Shown: positions 7,915 through 17,814, counted from the stretch's first letter. The stretch is 40,168 nucleotides of DNA from Prevotella sp. (GCA_017961115.1 JAGCXX010000037.1:1-40168); one strand, 5' to 3'. The notes: generated from the sequence alone by a model not told the origin. Translations and numbers: made by a program.

Positions 7915-9444
7915 TTATTCTGCTTTCTCATGTGAGAAGTAGATGCCACCGCAGAGTTCGATGAGCCCTTTATAAGTGTCCTTGTAACCAATTATGGTCA
8001 GTTGGTCACCCACCTCGATGTTGGCTGCCTTGATGAATCCCTTACGGTCGTCGCCTTGAGCGCCATAGCCTGGATAGCAGCCATAGACATAGAGTTCGTT
8101 GGTACCATCGGTGATGTGGAGGTTGCCATAATCATTCTCGGCTCCAGTATTGCTAAGCAGGTCCTTCACTGTGCCGGTCACCATATAGTAAACATCCTTA
8201 GAGTCATCCTTGGCATTGAATTCCTCGATGCTCACCTTAGTAACAGCATAGTTGAGTGACTCGAAGTTGCCTGATACCATCTGCGGGCTATCCTTGTAGG
8301 CTCCACGCTTGCCCACCACGGTGACGATGTCGCCCACCTTGGCGCCAGACTCAATGAAGCCCTCGGCACGGTAAATAAGCGTCTTGCCCGAGTAGTCTTG
8401 GATATAGAAACTCTTTCCTTGGCTGTCGCTGCTATAGAGTTCGGTAATCACACCGGTGATACGATACTGTGTGTCGCCTACCTCAGCGGCGAGGAAGTCT
8501 TTCACCGGCACCTCAAGGATGGCGCCCAACTGGTTGATGGTAGCCTGTGAGGTGTATTCTTTTTTGCCATCGGTGGTCTTGAAGGTCACTGTGGTGTTGC
8601 GGTCGCCGCCGGCATTGGGAGCAGCGCGGAAAGTGATGGTGGGATTTTCACCCACTGTTGAGGAGACAACACCGAGCCAGTTCTGGGCCTCTTCAGGAAT
8701 CTCCACGGCCACGCCGACACCCTTGCAGGTCAGGTGGGCAACAATATCACCACCCTCTATGGGCAATATGTCAGACTTGACACCGCCGACAGTGAGTGAG
8801 TCGCATTTGATGAGTGACTTCTCTATTTTGATAACCGTCACGTCAACCAATTCTACAGTTGTGCCATATGTGGTCTTCGGACCCTCGACGGTGACCTGGT
8901 CGCCCACTTCGAGTCCCAGACTGAGGAAGTTCTTGGTCGCTCCCTTGGCATCAAGCGTACCATAGATATATATCTCGCCGGTGCCGTCGTTCAGATACCA
9001 GTTGCCATAAGTGGTGTTTGCAATACTGGTGACGATACCTGTCACACGGTAGGTCTTGGAATCGGGTCCGGCCAACACCTCTGCGCAAGTCGCATTGGAA
9101 ACGGTGGCAATGCCCTGGATGATGTTGATGCGCTGGGTCTTGCCCTCACAAGTGATGAGCACTTCAGCCGTACGGCCCTCGCCCTCGCCAGCAGAGAAAG
9201 TGATGGTGCCGTTGCCAGAACCAGAAGTAGGCGACACGGTCAACCACTCAGGAATCTCAGAGACGGTCCAATTGCCATTGGCTATGACATCGATGGATGT
9301 GGTACCACCACTGGTCTTGAGGCTCACATACGATTGGGAGACACGAATCTCGTCGAGATACGTTGGGTCATTGTCATCGGAGCAACTTGTGAAAACTGCA
9401 GCGATGACAGCTACGAAGAACGGAAAGAAATATTTGAGTTTCAT
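7915..9444 (-). CDS. BACON and OB-fold surface lipoprotein paired with the TonB receptor
   Basis: A 509-residue lipoprotein with signal KYFFPFFVAVIAAVFTSC (lipobox Cys20) followed by SDDND, an acidic stretch often linked to surface export of Bacteroidetes lipoproteins. The domains appear to be: BACON (about 30-110; SQSYVSLKTSGGTTSIDV, WLTVSPTSGSGNGTITF), an OB-like domain (115-208; YRVTGIVTSI, YLNDGTGEIYIYG, GDQVTVEG), a second BACON-like domain (213-305), and two more OB-like domains (312-405 and 408-505; YRITGVITEL, VGDIVTVVGKRG; YYMVTGTVKDL, VGDQLTIIGYKD). The OB-like units resemble DUF5689-type modules, which occur with TonB receptors and surface nucleases in this phylum. The gene lies 27 bp downstream of the receptor gene. 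A ligand-capture role in place of SusD is inferred; the ligand is unknown. Confidence 0.85.
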   Translation of the reverse strand: MKLKYFFPFFVAVIAAVFTSCSDDNDPTYLDEIRVSQSYVSLKTSGGTTSIDVIANGNWTVSEIPEWLTVSPTSGSGNGTITFSAGEGEGRTAEVLITCEGKTQRINIIQGIATVSNATCAEVLAGPDSKTYRVTGIVTSIANTTYGNWYLNDGTGEIYIYGTLDAKGATKNFLSLGLEVGDQVTVEGPKTTYGTTVELVDVTVIKIEKSLIKCDSLTVGGVKSDILPIEGGDIVAHLTCKGVGVAVEIPEEAQNWLGVVSSTVGENPTITFRAAPNAGGDRNTTVTFKTTDGKKEYTSQATINQLGAILEVPVKDFLAAEVGDTQYRITGVITELYSSDSQGKSFYIQDYSGKTLIYRAEGFIESGAKVGDIVTVVGKRGAYKDSPQMVSGNFESLNYAVTKVSIEEFNAKDDSKDVYYMVTGTVKDLLSNTGAENDYGNLHITDGTNELYVYGCYPGYGAQGDDRKGFIKAANIEVGDQLTIIGYKDTYKGLIELCGGIYFSHEKAE

Positions 9445-9471
9445 AATAGCTTGATTCTTTGTTCTTTACTC

Positions 9472-12400
9472 TTAATTGAAGATGTATCTAATACCGATAG
9501 AAGCATACCAGCACTGGCCGATGGAATGGTTGGGAGCCCATGTCTTGGTGTTGGCGCTGATGGCGGAAGGAGTGGAGAAGGTGGCATAACCCTCGGTATC
9601 CACGCCCTCATACTTCAGGATACGAGCCTCCGTGCCGATAGAAGAGTTGAGGTACTTGCTGACGCCCCAGCTGGAGTTGAAGAGGTTGAGCACGTTCTTG
9701 ATATCCAAAGAGAGTTGCAGCTTATGTGTGGTTTTGCCTGCATTCACCCTGAAGTCATGCTTGTAGGCAAAGTCGATGCGGTGCACCCAAGGAGAATAGA
9801 CGCTGTAAGGCTCGGCATATTCACCCTGGTGTTTCTTCAGGTAGCTGTCGTTGTGAACAAAGGCCATAAACCGATCGGCATCATCTTGGGAGACAAAACG
9901 GAACTCCTTGTTGGCCACTTGTCCGTCGGTCGGAATGTAAATGGCATCATAGTTGTAACCGTCGCTGTTCATATCGTTTACCATCATGTAGGAGTAGTTG
10001 TAACCACCCTGCCAGGTCTCATAAATGAAGCTGTAGTGGTTGCCGCTCCTGTCGTGGATAGTGGCATTGGCCACGAAACGGTTGGGTGTCACATACTGCG
10101 AGTTGTGCAGTTTGATGTTGTTGGGACCTTCCACAGTGGGAACATAGGTGAAGGCTGACTCAGCAGCAGAACCAGGCATACCTGTCACCTCCTTTGATAC
10201 GGTGTGGGTATAGGCTGCCATAAGGTTCAACCACTCAAATGGTTGTGCAGTCAGGGTGACATTGGCAGTCCATCCATAGCCCTTGCTGGTGTTCTCAAGC
10301 ATGAAGGCCTTGGTGCCCGTGCGGAATCCTGCGGGGAAGATAGGACGGTTGTCGACACCGTTGAAACGAGCGAAACCACCGACGGAAGGAATAGCCCAGT
10401 CGGAAATGCAGTTGTCGTGAATCTTCTTGTTGAAGATACCCTCAATTGTTGCCGTGAAGGGGAAACCTACAGGAATCTGGTAATCAATGGCCAGAGAAGT
10501 CTTCCATACCTGCGGCATCTTGAATTTGGGGTCAACGGCAGAGATGGAAGAAGGTACGGTACCCATCTCAGGTGTCACATGAGAGGGATAACCCATCGAG
10601 AAGAGTTTGTTCTGCAGGGCAGCAACTGAGGCTTGACCATTCTCGGTCACCAGGCCACCGGCAAACTGGCTCATGTCGATATAGCGGTTGCCGCTGGCAT
10701 CTGTTGTATAGCCACCGGAATAGTTCTCAAAGCCCTTGACGGCAGCATTGGACTTGCCGTCCCACACCTTGGTCTTGGCATTGAGCTGTGCCTGATACTG
10801 CACCAGACCACCGTTGGTGGGCATGTTGGTGAAGAATACGAGAGGCAGACGGCCAGAGAAGAAACCGGAACCTCCACGAATCTTGAGGCTCTTGTCACCG
10901 AAAACATCGTAGGTGAAGCCCAAGCGCGGTGAGAAGGTGATGCTGGTGTCGGGCCACTTTCCGGTATCGATGTGTCGGCCACTGTAGTCAAGGTCGTAGA
11001 TGGCCTTGTTGGTCATCAGGTCGCTGTTGTTGAAGAACAAACCGTCGATTCGCAGGCCATAAGTCAGTTTTAATTTGTCGGACACGGTCCAGTCATCCTG
11101 GCCATAAATGCCGGCACGATTGAACTGCACTCGGGCAGCAGGCTTCGATTCTCCGTCGTAACCGTAGGTCAGACAGACAATCTCAGGAGCGGCGCCAGAC
11201 ATGAAATCATCCATGCTGTTATAGCGGTAATAACCTGAACCATTACGCATATACTGGTTGTCGGCCATTTGGTGCTCGAAGGAGACACCTGCCATGATTT
11301 TGTGCTTGCCCATGTAGTAGGTCACGTCGTCTTTGATGTTCCAGATGGTGTTGTGAACGGCGTTGTTCCAAGTGAACAACTCATAGCCCAGTGCCATGTA
11401 GTTGTTCTCGCCACCGTCGAGGATATCGATGAACGGGAACTCGGAGGAGTTGGTGCCGCGGATATCATCGAGTTTGGAGTATGTGGCCAGGAACTGGTTG
11501 GAGAGGTTGTCAGTCAGACGGCTGTTCAAGTCAATGGAGAAAGAGTGCACGAGGTTGTCCATCGAATACATGGAGTTGGCAAACGCCATGGAATATTGTG
11601 ACATACGGGCACCGCTCATACGTGTGCCACCATCCATAGAGGTAGCATTGGGAGCATTCCAGATGGTATTCTTGGTGTAGTTGTAGCGCAAGGCCAGATG
11701 ATGCTTGTCGGTGATGTTCCAATCCAAACGGGTCAGCAATTTGTAGTTGCTCTCATCGGCGGGGAAACTGGTCCAGCTACCGGTATTGTAACCATACTTG
11801 CTCTTGACGAAATTGGAGATGGTCTCCAGGTCAGAGAGAGTCGTACGTGAGATGTTCTGATCCACATCAGCCACACCATTCCTGGAACCGCGCCAAGGCG
11901 AGGAAATGGTCGGCGTTTTGATCATCTCACCATTGACAAAGAAGAAGAGCTTGTTCTTGATAATTGGTCCGCCGAGCGACAGACCGTATGTGGTCTGGCG
12001 GTCCTTCTCACGGGCTGTGGGCAGCGTTACCTTATCAACGACATCTCCACGCAGGTTCTCGTTGCGGTGGTAGATGTAGGCAGAACCCCTGAAGGTGTTG
12101 GTACCTGATTTTGTAATGGCGTTGACACCACCACCAATGAAGTTGGTCTGTCGGACATCATAAGGTGAAATCACCACCTGCAACTCTTCAATAGCATCGA
12201 GAGAGACAGGGTTGCCGCCACCTGGCAGGTTTTCTGAAAGGCCGAAGTTATTGTTGAAGTTGGCACCGTCGATGGTGAAGTTGGCCGTACGGCCATCGGC
12301 ACCGACAAAACTCATGCCATTGCCACCATAGGGAGAGAGGCGGGTAACATCGGTGATGCTGCGGCTGACAGTAGGCAGGTTGGTAATCTGCGCATTGTTG

Positions 12401-12816
12401 ATGTTGGTTGCAGCACCCGTCTTCTCTACAGTAAACTTGGAAGCCCTACCCGAGACAACTACTTCAGTGAGTTCGTTGGCATCCTCAGAGAGTTCTACGT
12501 CAACCTTGGAAGTCTCTGCGAGCTGAAGGGTGACGCCTCTCACGGTCATGGTCTGATAACCGATGTAGGAAACAGTCACTGAGTACGGACCACCAGTACG
12601 CATACCTTGGATGTTGTAGAGTCCGTCGATGTTGGTCACAGCAGCATAGCGTGTGCCTGAAGGCTCATGCACAGCTTGCACAGTGGCGCCAATCACCGTT
12701 TCGTCAGTACCTTTCATTGTCACTCGTCCGCTCAAGGAGGAAGTCGTGACCTGAGCCATCATACTGGTGACAGACATCAGCAGGATGGACATCAGCAAAA
12801 AGAATCTTTTCTGCAT
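9472..12816 (-). CDS. Oar-like TonB-dependent outer-membrane receptor
   Basis: An 1114-residue receptor. The start at ATG 12816 gives the signal peptide MQKRFFLLMSILLMSVTSMM; the 14-residue-longer frame was rejected. Residues about 25-105 form a carboxypeptidase regulatory-like domain (SGRVTMKGTDETVIGATVQA, YTVSYIGYQTM-type end). The plug follows (VVVSGRASKFTVEKTGAATN, DAIEELQVVISPYDVRQTNF, GGGVNAITKSGTNTF). The remainder is a beta-barrel ending in the typical aromatic strand IGIRYIFN. The GGGVNAITKSGTN and RGSAYIYHRNE motifs place it with Oar-type receptors rather than SusC, and no SusD gene accompanies it. It imports an unknown ligand across the outer membrane using TonB energy. First gene of a two-gene operon with the BACON/OB lipoprotein. 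Confidence 0.92.
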   Translation of the reverse strand: MQKRFFLLMSILLMSVTSMMAQVTTSSLSGRVTMKGTDETVIGATVQAVHEPSGTRYAAVTNIDGLYNIQGMRTGGPYSVTVSYIGYQTMTVRGVTLQLAETSKVDVELSEDANELTEVVVSGRASKFTVEKTGAATNINNAQITNLPTVSRSITDVTRLSPYGGNGMSFVGADGRTANFTIDGANFNNNFGLSENLPGGGNPVSLDAIEELQVVISPYDVRQTNFIGGGVNAITKSGTNTFRGSAYIYHRNENLRGDVVDKVTLPTAREKDRQTTYGLSLGGPIIKNKLFFFVNGEMIKTPTISSPWRGSRNGVADVDQNISRTTLSDLETISNFVKSKYGYNTGSWTSFPADESNYKLLTRLDWNITDKHHLALRYNYTKNTIWNAPNATSMDGGTRMSGARMSQYSMAFANSMYSMDNLVHSFSIDLNSRLTDNLSNQFLATYSKLDDIRGTNSSEFPFIDILDGGENNYMALGYELFTWNNAVHNTIWNIKDDVTYYMGKHKIMAGVSFEHQMADNQYMRNGSGYYRYNSMDDFMSGAAPEIVCLTYGYDGESKPAARVQFNRAGIYGQDDWTVSDKLKLTYGLRIDGLFFNNSDLMTNKAIYDLDYSGRHIDTGKWPDTSITFSPRLGFTYDVFGDKSLKIRGGSGFFSGRLPLVFFTNMPTNGGLVQYQAQLNAKTKVWDGKSNAAVKGFENYSGGYTTDASGNRYIDMSQFAGGLVTENGQASVAALQNKLFSMGYPSHVTPEMGTVPSSISAVDPKFKMPQVWKTSLAIDYQIPVGFPFTATIEGIFNKKIHDNCISDWAIPSVGGFARFNGVDNRPIFPAGFRTGTKAFMLENTSKGYGWTANVTLTAQPFEWLNLMAAYTHTVSKEVTGMPGSAAESAFTYVPTVEGPNNIKLHNSQYVTPNRFVANATIHDRSGNHYSFIYETWQGGYNYSYMMVNDMNSDGYNYDAIYIPTDGQVANKEFRFVSQDDADRFMAFVHNDSYLKKHQGEYAEPYSVYSPWVHRIDFAYKHDFRVNAGKTTHKLQLSLDIKNVLNLFNSSWGVSKYLNSSIGTEARILKYEGVDTEGYATFSTPSAISANTKTWAPNHSIGQCWYASIGIRYIFN

Positions 12817-12877
12817 AGTTAAGTAAAAATTAATTAAAAAACAAGACATTTTCAATGTCCGATCTCAAATATGGATG

Positions 12878-12885
12878 CAAAATTA
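12878..12885 (-). promoter_or_regulatory. Probable -7 element of the TonB receptor operon
   Basis: The minus strand reads TAATTTTG, matching TAnnTTTG, 62 nt before the ATG at 12816. No clear TTTG box is found 19-20 nt upstream. The 12886-12998 stretch between the two divergent promoters is AT-rich, with nothing else recognised. Confidence 0.5.
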
Positions 12886-12998
12886 GGTAAAAATCCGAAT
12901 ATTATAGTTATAAAAATGTTAAAAAGTATATTTTTCGAGAGTATTCCTAAAAAACGCAAAATATCCCGGAAATATTCGTTTATTCGCATAATAATAAG

Positions 12999-13006
12999 TA
13001 ACTTTG
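12999..13006 (+). promoter_or_regulatory. Probable -7 element of pnp
   Basis: TAACTTTG matches the TAnnTTTG box, 43 nt before the pnp ATG. The -33 box is weak; the nearest candidate is TTTA, about 17 nt upstream. Confidence 0.5.
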
Positions 13007-13049
13007 CCCGATTTATTTTTTTGATGTACAAAAACCACAAGATTTTTTG

Positions 13050-15425
13050 ATGAACGTAATTACGAAAACAGTATCATTGCCTGATGGAAGAACCATCAGC
13101 ATTGAGACCGGGAAAGTGGCAAAGCAGGCAGACGGCAGCGTCATGCTCCGCATGGGCAATACGGTGTTGCTCGCCACTGTTTGTGCCGCAAAAGATGCAG
13201 TTCCCGGAACCGATTTCATGCCTTTACAGGTCGACTACCGAGAGTTGTATGCCTCAGCCGGACGTTTCCCCGGCGGTTTCACCCGTCGTGAGGGCAAGCC
13301 TGGCGACAACGAGATTCTCACGTCCCGCCTTGTGGACCGTGTGCTCCGTCCGCTGTTCCCCTCCAACTACCACGCAGAGGTGTATGTTAATGTCCTTCTT
13401 TTCTCCGCTGACGGAGTCGACCAGCCTGACGCATTGGCCGGTTTTGCAGCATCTGCCGCTCTGGCCTGCTCAGATATTCCATTTGAGTGCCCGATTTCCG
13501 AGGTCCGCGTAGCCCGCATCAACGGTGAGTATGTGGTGAACCCCACCTTCGCACAGATGAAGGAGGCCGACATGGACATCATGGTCGGTGCCTCAGCCGA
13601 CAACATCATGATGGTGGAGGGTGAGATGAATGAAGTGAGCGAGCAGGACCTGCTTGCAGCTCTGAAGGTGGCTATGGACGCCATCCGCCCAATGTGCGAG
13701 TTGCAGACCGAACTGTCCAAGGAACTGGGCAAGGACGTGAAGCGCGAGTACGACCATGAGGTGAACGACGAGGAACTGCGTGAGCAGATGAACAAGGAAT
13801 TGTACCAGCCTGCCTACGATGTGACGAAGCAGGCTCTGGAGAAGCACGCCCGTGCTGAAGCCTTCGACAAAATCCTCGCCGACTTCAAAGAGGCTTATGC
13901 TGCTGCCCACAGTGACCTCACGGAGGATGAACTGGCAGAGAAAAACGAGATGATGGACCGCTACTACCACGATGTGATGCGCGATGCCATGCGCCGCTGC
14001 ATCCTCGACGAGGGCATCCGTCTCGACGGCCGCAAGACCGATGAGATTCGTCCCATCTGGTGCGAGGTGTCACCACTGCCCATGCCTCACGGAAGTTCTA
14101 TCTTCACACGTGGTGAGACACAGTCTCTGACCACCTGCACATTGGGTACCAAACTTGATGAGAAGTTGGTTGACGACGTGCTCGACCGCAGTTATATGCG
14201 TTTCCTGCTCCACTACAACTTCCCGCCCTTCTGTACTGGCGAGGCCAAGGCACAGCGCTCCGTAGGCCGCCGCGAGATTGGTCACGGCCATTTGGCATGG
14301 CGTGCCCTGAAGGAGATGATTCCAACAGACTTCCCCTATACCGTGCGTCTCGTCAGCGAGATTCTTGAGAGCAACGGTTCGTCGTCGATGGCTACCGTTT
14401 GTGCCGGCACATTGGCATTGATGGATGCAGGTGTACCGATGAAGAAACCTGTGAGTGGTATCGCCATGGGTCTCATCAAGAATCCCGGTGAGGACAAATA
14501 TGCCGTATTGAGCGATATCCTCGGTGACGAGGACCACTTGGGCGACATGGACTTCAAGACCACTGGTACTGTCGATGGTCTGACCGCCACCCAGATGGAT
14601 ATCAAGTGCGACGGACTGAGTTTCGACATCCTGGAGAAAGCCCTCATGCAGGCAAAGGCAGGCCGTGAGCATATCCTCGGCAAACTTACCGAGACCATCG
14701 CAGAGCCGCGTCCCGAACTCAAGCCTCATGTGCCCCGTATCGTGGCCTTTGAGATTCCTAAGGAGTTCATCGGTGCTGTTATTGGCCCGGGCGGAAAGAT
14801 TATCCAGCAGATGCAGGAGGATACCGGTGCCACGATCACCATCGACGAGGAAGACGGCGTGGGCAAGGTGCAGGTGAGTGCTCCCGACAAGGAGAGTATT
14901 GATGCTGCCATTGCCAAAATCAAGGCGATTGTCGCCATTCCCGAGGTGGGTGAGATTTATGAGGGAACCGTGCGCTCCATCATGCCTTACGGCTGCTTCG
15001 TGGAAATCATGCCTGGCAAGGACGGTCTGCTCCACATCTCCGAGATTGAGTGGAAGCGTCTTGAGACTGTCGAGGATGCTGGTATCAAGGAGGGTGACAA
15101 AATCAAGGTTAAACTGATGGAGATTGACCCGAAGACTGGTAAGTACAAGCTCTCACACCGTGTGCTGGAGCCCAAACCCGAGGGCTATGCCGAGCGTGAG
15201 CGTCGTCCGCGCCCCGAGCGTGGCAACCGTGAGAACCGCCAAGGCGGTAATGGCGGTGGCAACAACCGTCAGGGTAGCAACAATGGCGGCAACAACCGTC
15301 AGGGTGGCAATGGTGGTCATCAGAACCAGAACCGCCAGCCGCGCCGCAATGACTACCGTGACCCGATGGCAGAGCGCGAGCCCCGCGACTTCAACGACAG
15401 CCTCGACCATCAGGACTTCGATTGA
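13050..15425 (+). CDS. pnp: Polyribonucleotide nucleotidyltransferase (PNPase)
   Basis: A 791-residue cytoplasmic 3'-5' exoribonuclease that degrades RNA by phosphorolysis. Domain order is complete: first RNase PH domain ([31 protein letters not shown]), helical linker, second RNase PH domain ([20 protein letters not shown] region, [42 protein letters not shown]), KH domain at about 565-625 with the GxxG loop IGPGGKI, and S1 domain at about 631-700 ([28 protein letters not shown]). Residues about 710-791 form a low-complexity tail rich in Gly, Asn, Arg and Gln with repeated NNRQG units, longer than in E. coli PNPase. Start: ATG 13050 was chosen over the in-frame TTG three bases upstream. Transcribed alone, with its own promoter and terminator. 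Confidence 0.97.
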   Translation: MNVITKTVSLPDGRTISIETGKVAKQADGSVMLRMGNTVLLATVCAAKDAVPGTDFMPLQVDYRELYASAGRFPGGFTRREGKPGDNEILTSRLVDRVLRPLFPSNYHAEVYVNVLLFSADGVDQPDALAGFAASAALACSDIPFECPISEVRVARINGEYVVNPTFAQMKEADMDIMVGASADNIMMVEGEMNEVSEQDLLAALKVAMDAIRPMCELQTELSKELGKDVKREYDHEVNDEELREQMNKELYQPAYDVTKQALEKHARAEAFDKILADFKEAYAAAHSDLTEDELAEKNEMMDRYYHDVMRDAMRRCILDEGIRLDGRKTDEIRPIWCEVSPLPMPHGSSIFTRGETQSLTTCTLGTKLDEKLVDDVLDRSYMRFLLHYNFPPFCTGEAKAQRSVGRREIGHGHLAWRALKEMIPTDFPYTVRLVSEILESNGSSSMATVCAGTLALMDAGVPMKKPVSGIAMGLIKNPGEDKYAVLSDILGDEDHLGDMDFKTTGTVDGLTATQMDIKCDGLSFDILEKALMQAKAGREHILGKLTETIAEPRPELKPHVPRIVAFEIPKEFIGAVIGPGGKIIQQMQEDTGATITIDEEDGVGKVQVSAPDKESIDAAIAKIKAIVAIPEVGEIYEGTVRSIMPYGCFVEIMPGKDGLLHISEIEWKRLETVEDAGIKEGDKIKVKLMEIDPKTGKYKLSHRVLEPKPEGYAERERRPRPERGNRENRQGGNGGGNNRQGSNNGGNNRQGGNGGHQNQNRQPRRNDYRDPMAEREPRDFNDSLDHQDFD

Positions 15426-15447
15426 TAGGTTCTACCTTAATTAATTA

Positions 15448-15481
15448 TAAAATCCTCACCTCATCCAAGGTGGGGATTTTT
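15448..15481 (+). terminator. Intrinsic terminator of pnp
   Basis: AAATCCTCACC pairs with GGTGGGGATTT (one G-T pair) around a short loop, followed by a T-run, 23 bp after the pnp stop. Confidence 0.85.
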
Positions 15482-15503
15482 GATGCACAAAATAATCTTT
15501 GTC

Positions 15504-15535
15504 TTTGGATAATTGAAGGAAAAACATTATCTTCG
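15504..15535 (+). promoter_or_regulatory. Promoter of the double-GH43 gene
   Basis: TTTG (15504-15507), a 20-nt gap, then TATCTTCG (15528-15535), one mismatch from TAnnTTTG. The predicted transcript has a leader of about 115 nt before the GH43 ATG at 15656, containing a short open frame. Confidence 0.55.
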
Positions 15536-15559
15536 CATCGCATATCTCCAACTGTCATC

Positions 15560-15622
15560 ATGAGAACATACATCAATCTCGGGAATGGAGGATTCAGACG
15601 AGTCCGCTCATATGCAAAATAG
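15560..15622 (+). CDS. Possible 20-residue leader peptide upstream of the GH43 gene
   Basis: ATG 15560 to TAG 15622 encodes a short basic peptide (begins MRTYINLGNGG, then FRRVRSYAK). It lies wholly between the predicted promoter and the GH43 start, 33 nt before that start. No good ribosome-binding site precedes it, but many Bacteroidetes genes lack one. It could be a regulatory upstream frame or chance; I do not recognise a family. Confidence 0.3.
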   Translation: MRTYINLGNGGFRRVRSYAK

Positions 15623-15655
15623 TAAAACAATCAAGATGAAATAAGGATAAACCAT

Positions 15656-17773
15656 ATGAAAAGAATTACACTTATCTCTGTCATCATGACCATATTGTCG
15701 CTCTCTGCAGTGGCTGCGACTCCAAAGAAGGCACCCAAGGAGAAAGACATGGGAGCCTATCTTTTCACCTATTTCAACGACCCCACCCACTCGTTGTTTA
15801 TGGCTATCAGTTACGATGGATACACATTCACAGCCGTCAACAATGGCGAACCCATCATCTCTGGTGACTCCATCGCCGACCAGCATGGCATCCGCGACCC
15901 ACATATCTGCCGCGCGCCTAATGGCAAATTCTACATCGCCATGACCGATCTTCATGTGTTTGGTAGAGAGATGGGCCTTCGCACCACTCAGTGGGAACGC
16001 CCGCAGAAATACGATTGGGGCAACAACCGTGGTCTGGTGCTCATGGCCAGTGACGACCTCATCCATTGGACCCACCACGAAGCACGCATCGACCGCCTCT
16101 TTCCCGACCAATTCGCTGATATCGGATGCGCCTGGGCTCCCCAGACCATATGGGACCCGCAGGCACAGCGACCGATGGTCTATTTCACCATCCGACAGCA
16201 GCCGGGTGCCCGTACCAAACTATATTACAGTTATGCCGACGAGGCATTCACTACCCTTGAGACAGAACCCAAACTTCTTTTCGAATACCCCGATGAGAAA
16301 ATTCAGGTACTCGACGCCGATATCTGCCCGATGCCCGATGGCCGCTATTTCATGACCTATGTAGCCCAGGAGAGTCCGGGCGGCATTAAGTATATGATTA
16401 GCGACAAAATCAATCACTTCGATGATTACCATGCCGAACAGATTGACACCGAACCACGGGGGTGCGAGGCGCCCAATGTGTGGAAACGCATCGGTCAGAA
16501 CAAATGGGTGGTGATGTACGATATTTACAGTGTGCAACCACACAACTTCGGTTTTGTTGAGACAAGCGACTTCAAGACCTTCACTCCTTTAGGCCGTTTC
16601 AACGAAGGTGTAATGAAGGCCGCCAATTTTTCCTCACCCAAGCATGGGTCGGTGATACAGATTACGAAAGCTGAGGCCCGCCGTCTGGAGAACTATTGGA
16701 ACGAGCGGCAGAAGCAGCCCCGTATGGTCTGCCCTGGTGAAATATGGCCTGATGAGAGCGGTCGCCACATCAATGCCCATGGAGGAGGCATCATGAAATA
16801 TGGTGACACCTATTATTGGTTTGGTGAGAACAAGTCTGACTCTACTTCGTCGGCCATGATTGGGGTGATGTGCTACTCCTCCCGCGACTTGCTGCATTGG
16901 AAGAACTGCGGCGTGGCTTTGCCCGTCGTCGACCAGAGAGGACACGACCTCGAGCGTGGCTGCATCTTGGAACGTCCGAAGGTGATTTACAACCCGGTGA
17001 CAGGGAAGTTTTGCATGTGGTTCCACTTGGAACTGAAGGGTAGGGGGTATTCCGCCGCACGTTATGGCGTGGCCGTGAGCAACAGACCCGAAGGTCCCTA
17101 CAAATATCTCTACTCCCAGCGAGCCAATGCCGGTACATGGCCAGTGGAATTCACTGCGAAGGAGACAGCCATTGCCGATACCCTTAGCGAGGAGCATTTC
17201 CCAAAATCGTGGACGCCGGATTGGCTTGATGCCATCAGGAAAGGGCTTTTCCTGAAACGAGACTACAAGGAGGGACAGATGGCACGCGACATGACGCTCT
17301 TTGTGGATGATGACGGCAAGGCTTACCACATCTTCTCTTCAGAGGAAAACATGACCCTCCATATTGCCGAACTGACTGCCGACTATCTGCACCACACCGG
17401 CCGTTATACCCGCGTGGCCCCTGGTGGTCAGAATGAGGCTCCAGCCATATTCAAGAAGGATGGTATCTATTGGATGATTACCTCTGGATGCACTGGATGG
17501 GATCCCAACGAGGCCCGTATGTTCTCTGCCAAGAGTATTTGGGGACCATGGACCCAACACCCCAATCCTTGTGTTGGTCCTGGTGCCGATAAGACCTTTG
17601 GCGGTCAAAGCACCTACATCCTGCCATATGGTGACCGATTTATCTTCATGGCCGACATCTGGCGCCCCAGACATCCCCGCGATGCCCGTTATATCTGGTT
17701 GCCCATCGACTTCGAGCAAGGCAAGCCCGTCGTCCGTTGGCGTGACAAGTGGCAGTGGGATGACATCAAATAA
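15656..17773 (+). CDS. Secreted double-GH43 glycosidase
   Basis: A 705-residue exported protein (signal MKRITLISVIMTILSLSAVA) built from two five-bladed propeller modules. Module 1, about 30-345, shows GH43 signs: HGIRDPHICRAPNGKFYIA (Asp81), VLDADICPMPDGRY (Asp220/222) and GCEAPNVWK (Glu271), a plausible base/modulator/acid set. Module 2, about 365-705, begins NAHGGGIMKYGDTYYWFGE and carries CILERPKVIYN (Glu439) and EAPAIFKKDGIYWMITSGCTGW. It resembles the GH43 exo-beta-1,3-galactanase-type subfamilies (24/34), where the usual Asp base is absent. The enzyme probably trims arabinose or galactose from plant side chains; a type II arabinogalactan target is inferred from module 2 only. The next gene downstream is a BASS transporter 41 bp away. 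AAGGATAAACC precedes the ATG. Confidence 0.85.
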   Translation: MKRITLISVIMTILSLSAVAATPKKAPKEKDMGAYLFTYFNDPTHSLFMAISYDGYTFTAVNNGEPIISGDSIADQHGIRDPHICRAPNGKFYIAMTDLHVFGREMGLRTTQWERPQKYDWGNNRGLVLMASDDLIHWTHHEARIDRLFPDQFADIGCAWAPQTIWDPQAQRPMVYFTIRQQPGARTKLYYSYADEAFTTLETEPKLLFEYPDEKIQVLDADICPMPDGRYFMTYVAQESPGGIKYMISDKINHFDDYHAEQIDTEPRGCEAPNVWKRIGQNKWVVMYDIYSVQPHNFGFVETSDFKTFTPLGRFNEGVMKAANFSSPKHGSVIQITKAEARRLENYWNERQKQPRMVCPGEIWPDESGRHINAHGGGIMKYGDTYYWFGENKSDSTSSAMIGVMCYSSRDLLHWKNCGVALPVVDQRGHDLERGCILERPKVIYNPVTGKFCMWFHLELKGRGYSAARYGVAVSNRPEGPYKYLYSQRANAGTWPVEFTAKETAIADTLSEEHFPKSWTPDWLDAIRKGLFLKRDYKEGQMARDMTLFVDDDGKAYHIFSSEENMTLHIAELTADYLHHTGRYTRVAPGGQNEAPAIFKKDGIYWMITSGCTGWDPNEARMFSAKSIWGPWTQHPNPCVGPGADKTFGGQSTYILPYGDRFIFMADIWRPRHPRDARYIWLPIDFEQGKPVVRWRDKWQWDDIK

Positions 17774-17814
17774 TGTATGGCACTTAAAAATATAGGAAAA
17801 AGATAAAAAAGGAC

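Noticed and set aside
14070..15035. A 321-residue minus-strand frame antisense to pnp
   Set aside because: Its composition (His/Leu-rich, no recognisable domain) is that of a codon-bias shadow; pnp is certain in this region.
15210..15340. Direct repeats in the pnp tail as a CRISPR array or insertion
   Set aside because: They are in-frame codons for Gly/Asn/Arg/Gln units with no constant repeat-spacer pattern.
16634..17329. Minus-strand 231-residue frame opposite GH43 module 2
   Set aside because: No start context, domain or promoter; a shadow frame.
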